Below, in pieces: positions 4,290-5,300 of a stretch of DNA of 5,300 nucleotides. A program made the position numbers and the translations under genes. Each line of letters starts with the position of its first letter. Position 1 is the stretch's first letter. Origin of the DNA: Planctomycetota bacterium (lineage in GTDB: Bacteria; Planctomycetota; Phycisphaerae; WQYP01). The notes beneath the pieces were generated by a model. The model saw only the letters and a list, made by a program, of their open reading frames with translations, was not told the origin of the DNA and searched no databases. The stretch is from contig JAKATV010000477.1 of NCBI GenBank assembly GCA_021818565.1, positions 1 through 5,300 on the forward strand. Reading direction: 5' to 3'.

Positions 4290-5300
4290 GTGTATATGAT
4301 TTCTTGTTGTGGTAACGGTGGGTGTGAAGATTCAGTTGAAAGTTTGATTATTATTGGCGGCGGATCCGCCGCATTTTCAGCCGCCACGCGTGCGGTGGAA
4401 CTCGGGGCTAAAAAAGTCACCATCATCAACGATGGCTTGCCGACGGGGGGTACTTGTGTAAATGTCGGCTGCGTTCCTTCCAAAACCCTGATCCGCGCTG
4501 CTGAGTCACTGCATCGCGCAACGCACAATCGCTTTGCCGGCATTAAGACCAGTGGGATACTGACGGATTTTTCCGCCGTTATTGAAGAAAAGCGTCAACT
4601 GGTTGCTGATCTGAGGCAGGCCAAATATGTCAACGTGATCCAGGATTTGCCGCAGGTGCGGTTGGTCAAAGGGCACGCCAAGCTGCTTGATGCTCGTAGC
4701 GTGCAGGTGGGTGAGATGCGGCTGTCAGCCGACCATATTCTTATAGCGACCGGCGCTACCGCCGGGATACCGAATATTCCGGGGTTGTCTGAAGCGGGTT
4801 ATTTAACGAATGAATCGGCGTTTGAATTGGAAACTCTGCCGGAGTCGCTGATCGTTCTGGGCGGACGATATATCGCGCTGGAATGCGCACAGATGTTCGC
4901 GCGGCTGGGCAGCCATGTAACGGTGCTGCAAAGATCGAATCGTATATTGCCTGCGGAATCTGAGGATATCACCAACGCGTTGACGGGCTATCTCATCGAG
5001 GAAGGCTTGGAGATTCTCACCGCTGTTGCCGTTGAACGGGTTCATCGTGGGAAGCAGGGCGTTGTTGTAATGGCCAAAATCAATGGTGAAAGTCGGGAAC
5101 TTACCGCCTCGCAAATTCTTGTGGCCACCGGCCGTAGACCCAACACCCGTAATATGGGCTTGGAAAATGCCGGCGTGTTGCTTGATGACCGCGGCTATAT
5201 TCAAGTCAGTCCAACGCTGCAAACCACGTTGCCCGGCGTTTGGGCGGCGGGAGATGTACTGGGACAGAATATGTTTGTCTACACGGCGGCATACGAAGGC
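4290..5300 (+). CDS. merA: Mercuric reductase-like flavin disulfide oxidoreductase, 3' end outside window
   Basis: This is the N-terminal 335-337 residues of a pyridine nucleotide-disulfide oxidoreductase that resembles MerA, the cytosolic FAD/NADPH enzyme reducing Hg(II) to Hg(0). Numbering from the ATG at 4296: the FAD-binding motif is IIIGGGSAAFSAA (18-30), the redox pair is C54/C59 in GGTCVNVGCVPSK, the second FAD signature is ILIATGA (148-154), and the NAD(P)H Rossmann segment is LIVLGGRYIALE (185-196). ILVATGRRPNT (274-284) and VWAAGD (315-320) follow. GGTCVNVGCVPSKTLIRAA, RQAKY and FVYTAAYEG are close to MerA and unlike dihydrolipoamide dehydrogenase. The usual N-terminal HMA domain is absent; the protein starts MISCCGNGGCEDS with C4, C5 and C10. 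GGAG (4280-4283) sits 6 nt before a GTG at 4290 but 12 nt before the ATG, so GTG is annotated; ATG 4296 is the alternative. The diagnostic C-terminal CC pair lies beyond the window, so the substrate is not proven. Confidence 0.85.
   Translation, partial: MYMISCCGNGGCEDSVESLIIIGGGSAAFSAATRAVELGAKKVTIINDGLPTGGTCVNVGCVPSKTLIRAAESLHRATHNRFAGIKTSGILTDFSAVIEEKRQLVADLRQAKYVNVIQDLPQVRLVKGHAKLLDARSVQVGEMRLSADHILIATGATAGIPNIPGLSEAGYLTNESAFELETLPESLIVLGGRYIALECAQMFARLGSHVTVLQRSNRILPAESEDITNALTGYLIEEGLEILTAVAVERVHRGKQGVVVMAKINGESRELTASQILVATGRRPNTRNMGLENAGVLLDDRGYIQVSPTLQTTLPGVWAAGDVLGQNMFVYTAAYEG

Noticed and set aside
4286..4315. Nine-codon ORF (MSVYDFLLW) overlapping the merA start as a leader peptide
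   Set aside because: The GGAG would be only 2 nt from its ATG, too close for good initiation, and the peptide has no regulatory codon run. The same GGAG is correctly spaced for the GTG at 4290.
4052..4543. 163-codon minus-strand open frame
   Set aside because: It overlaps the Cys-rich gene, both hairpins and the reductase start, and its composition is that of an antisense shadow.
4803..5222. 139-codon minus-strand open frame
   Set aside because: It lies antisense to the well-conserved reductase core, with no start signal or recognisable protein.

Overview
The window looks like a bacterial chromosome segment of moderate GC with tightly packed genes, all on the + strand. The organism cannot be fixed from 5.3 kb. 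An alpha-L-fucosidase tail, a dnaX-ebfC-recR cluster, and RecR/DnaX C-terminal sequences of a type I associate with Verrucomicrobiota and related PVC bacteria make that group a reasonable guess, held at low to moderate confidence.

Region 1 (1-721) is the 3' end of a GH29 alpha-L-fucosidase gene. Region 2 (755-3530) is a housekeeping replication and repair cluster: dnaX (clamp-loader tau/gamma), ebfC/ybaB (nucleoid-associated protein) and recR (recombination mediator). ebfC and recR overlap by ATGA. dnaX appears to start almost exactly at a predicted transcription start, with no Shine-Dalgarno sequence. It also carries an uninterrupted run of ten A residues just after its motor and collar domains, where a -1 shift meets a stop codon at once. 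This is the classical arrangement for making a short gamma form as well as full-length tau.

Region 3 (3531-3831) is about 300 bases with no credible gene. It holds a diverged 27-bp-period direct repeat and a short minus-strand open stretch that may be a remnant of a mobile element end.

Region 4 (3832-5300) looks like a metal, probably mercury, response unit. A MerR-type promoter (TTGACC, 20-bp spacer, TACAAT, with a 22-bp dyad inside the spacer) precedes an 82-nt leader with mutually exclusive hairpins. Next comes a small gene for an exported Cys-rich peptide (68 aa, six Cys), then two strong hairpins, then the first 335-337 codons of a MerA-like flavin disulfide reductase that runs off the window. 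The reductase lacks the usual N-terminal heavy-metal-binding domain but has a short CC...C tail. No merR, merT or merP is visible. The inferred logic is metal-induced production of a secreted thiol peptide together with a cytosolic Hg(II) reductase, with the hairpins possibly setting their ratio. This last unit is the most novel part of the window; the dnaX A10 tract is the best-supported special feature.
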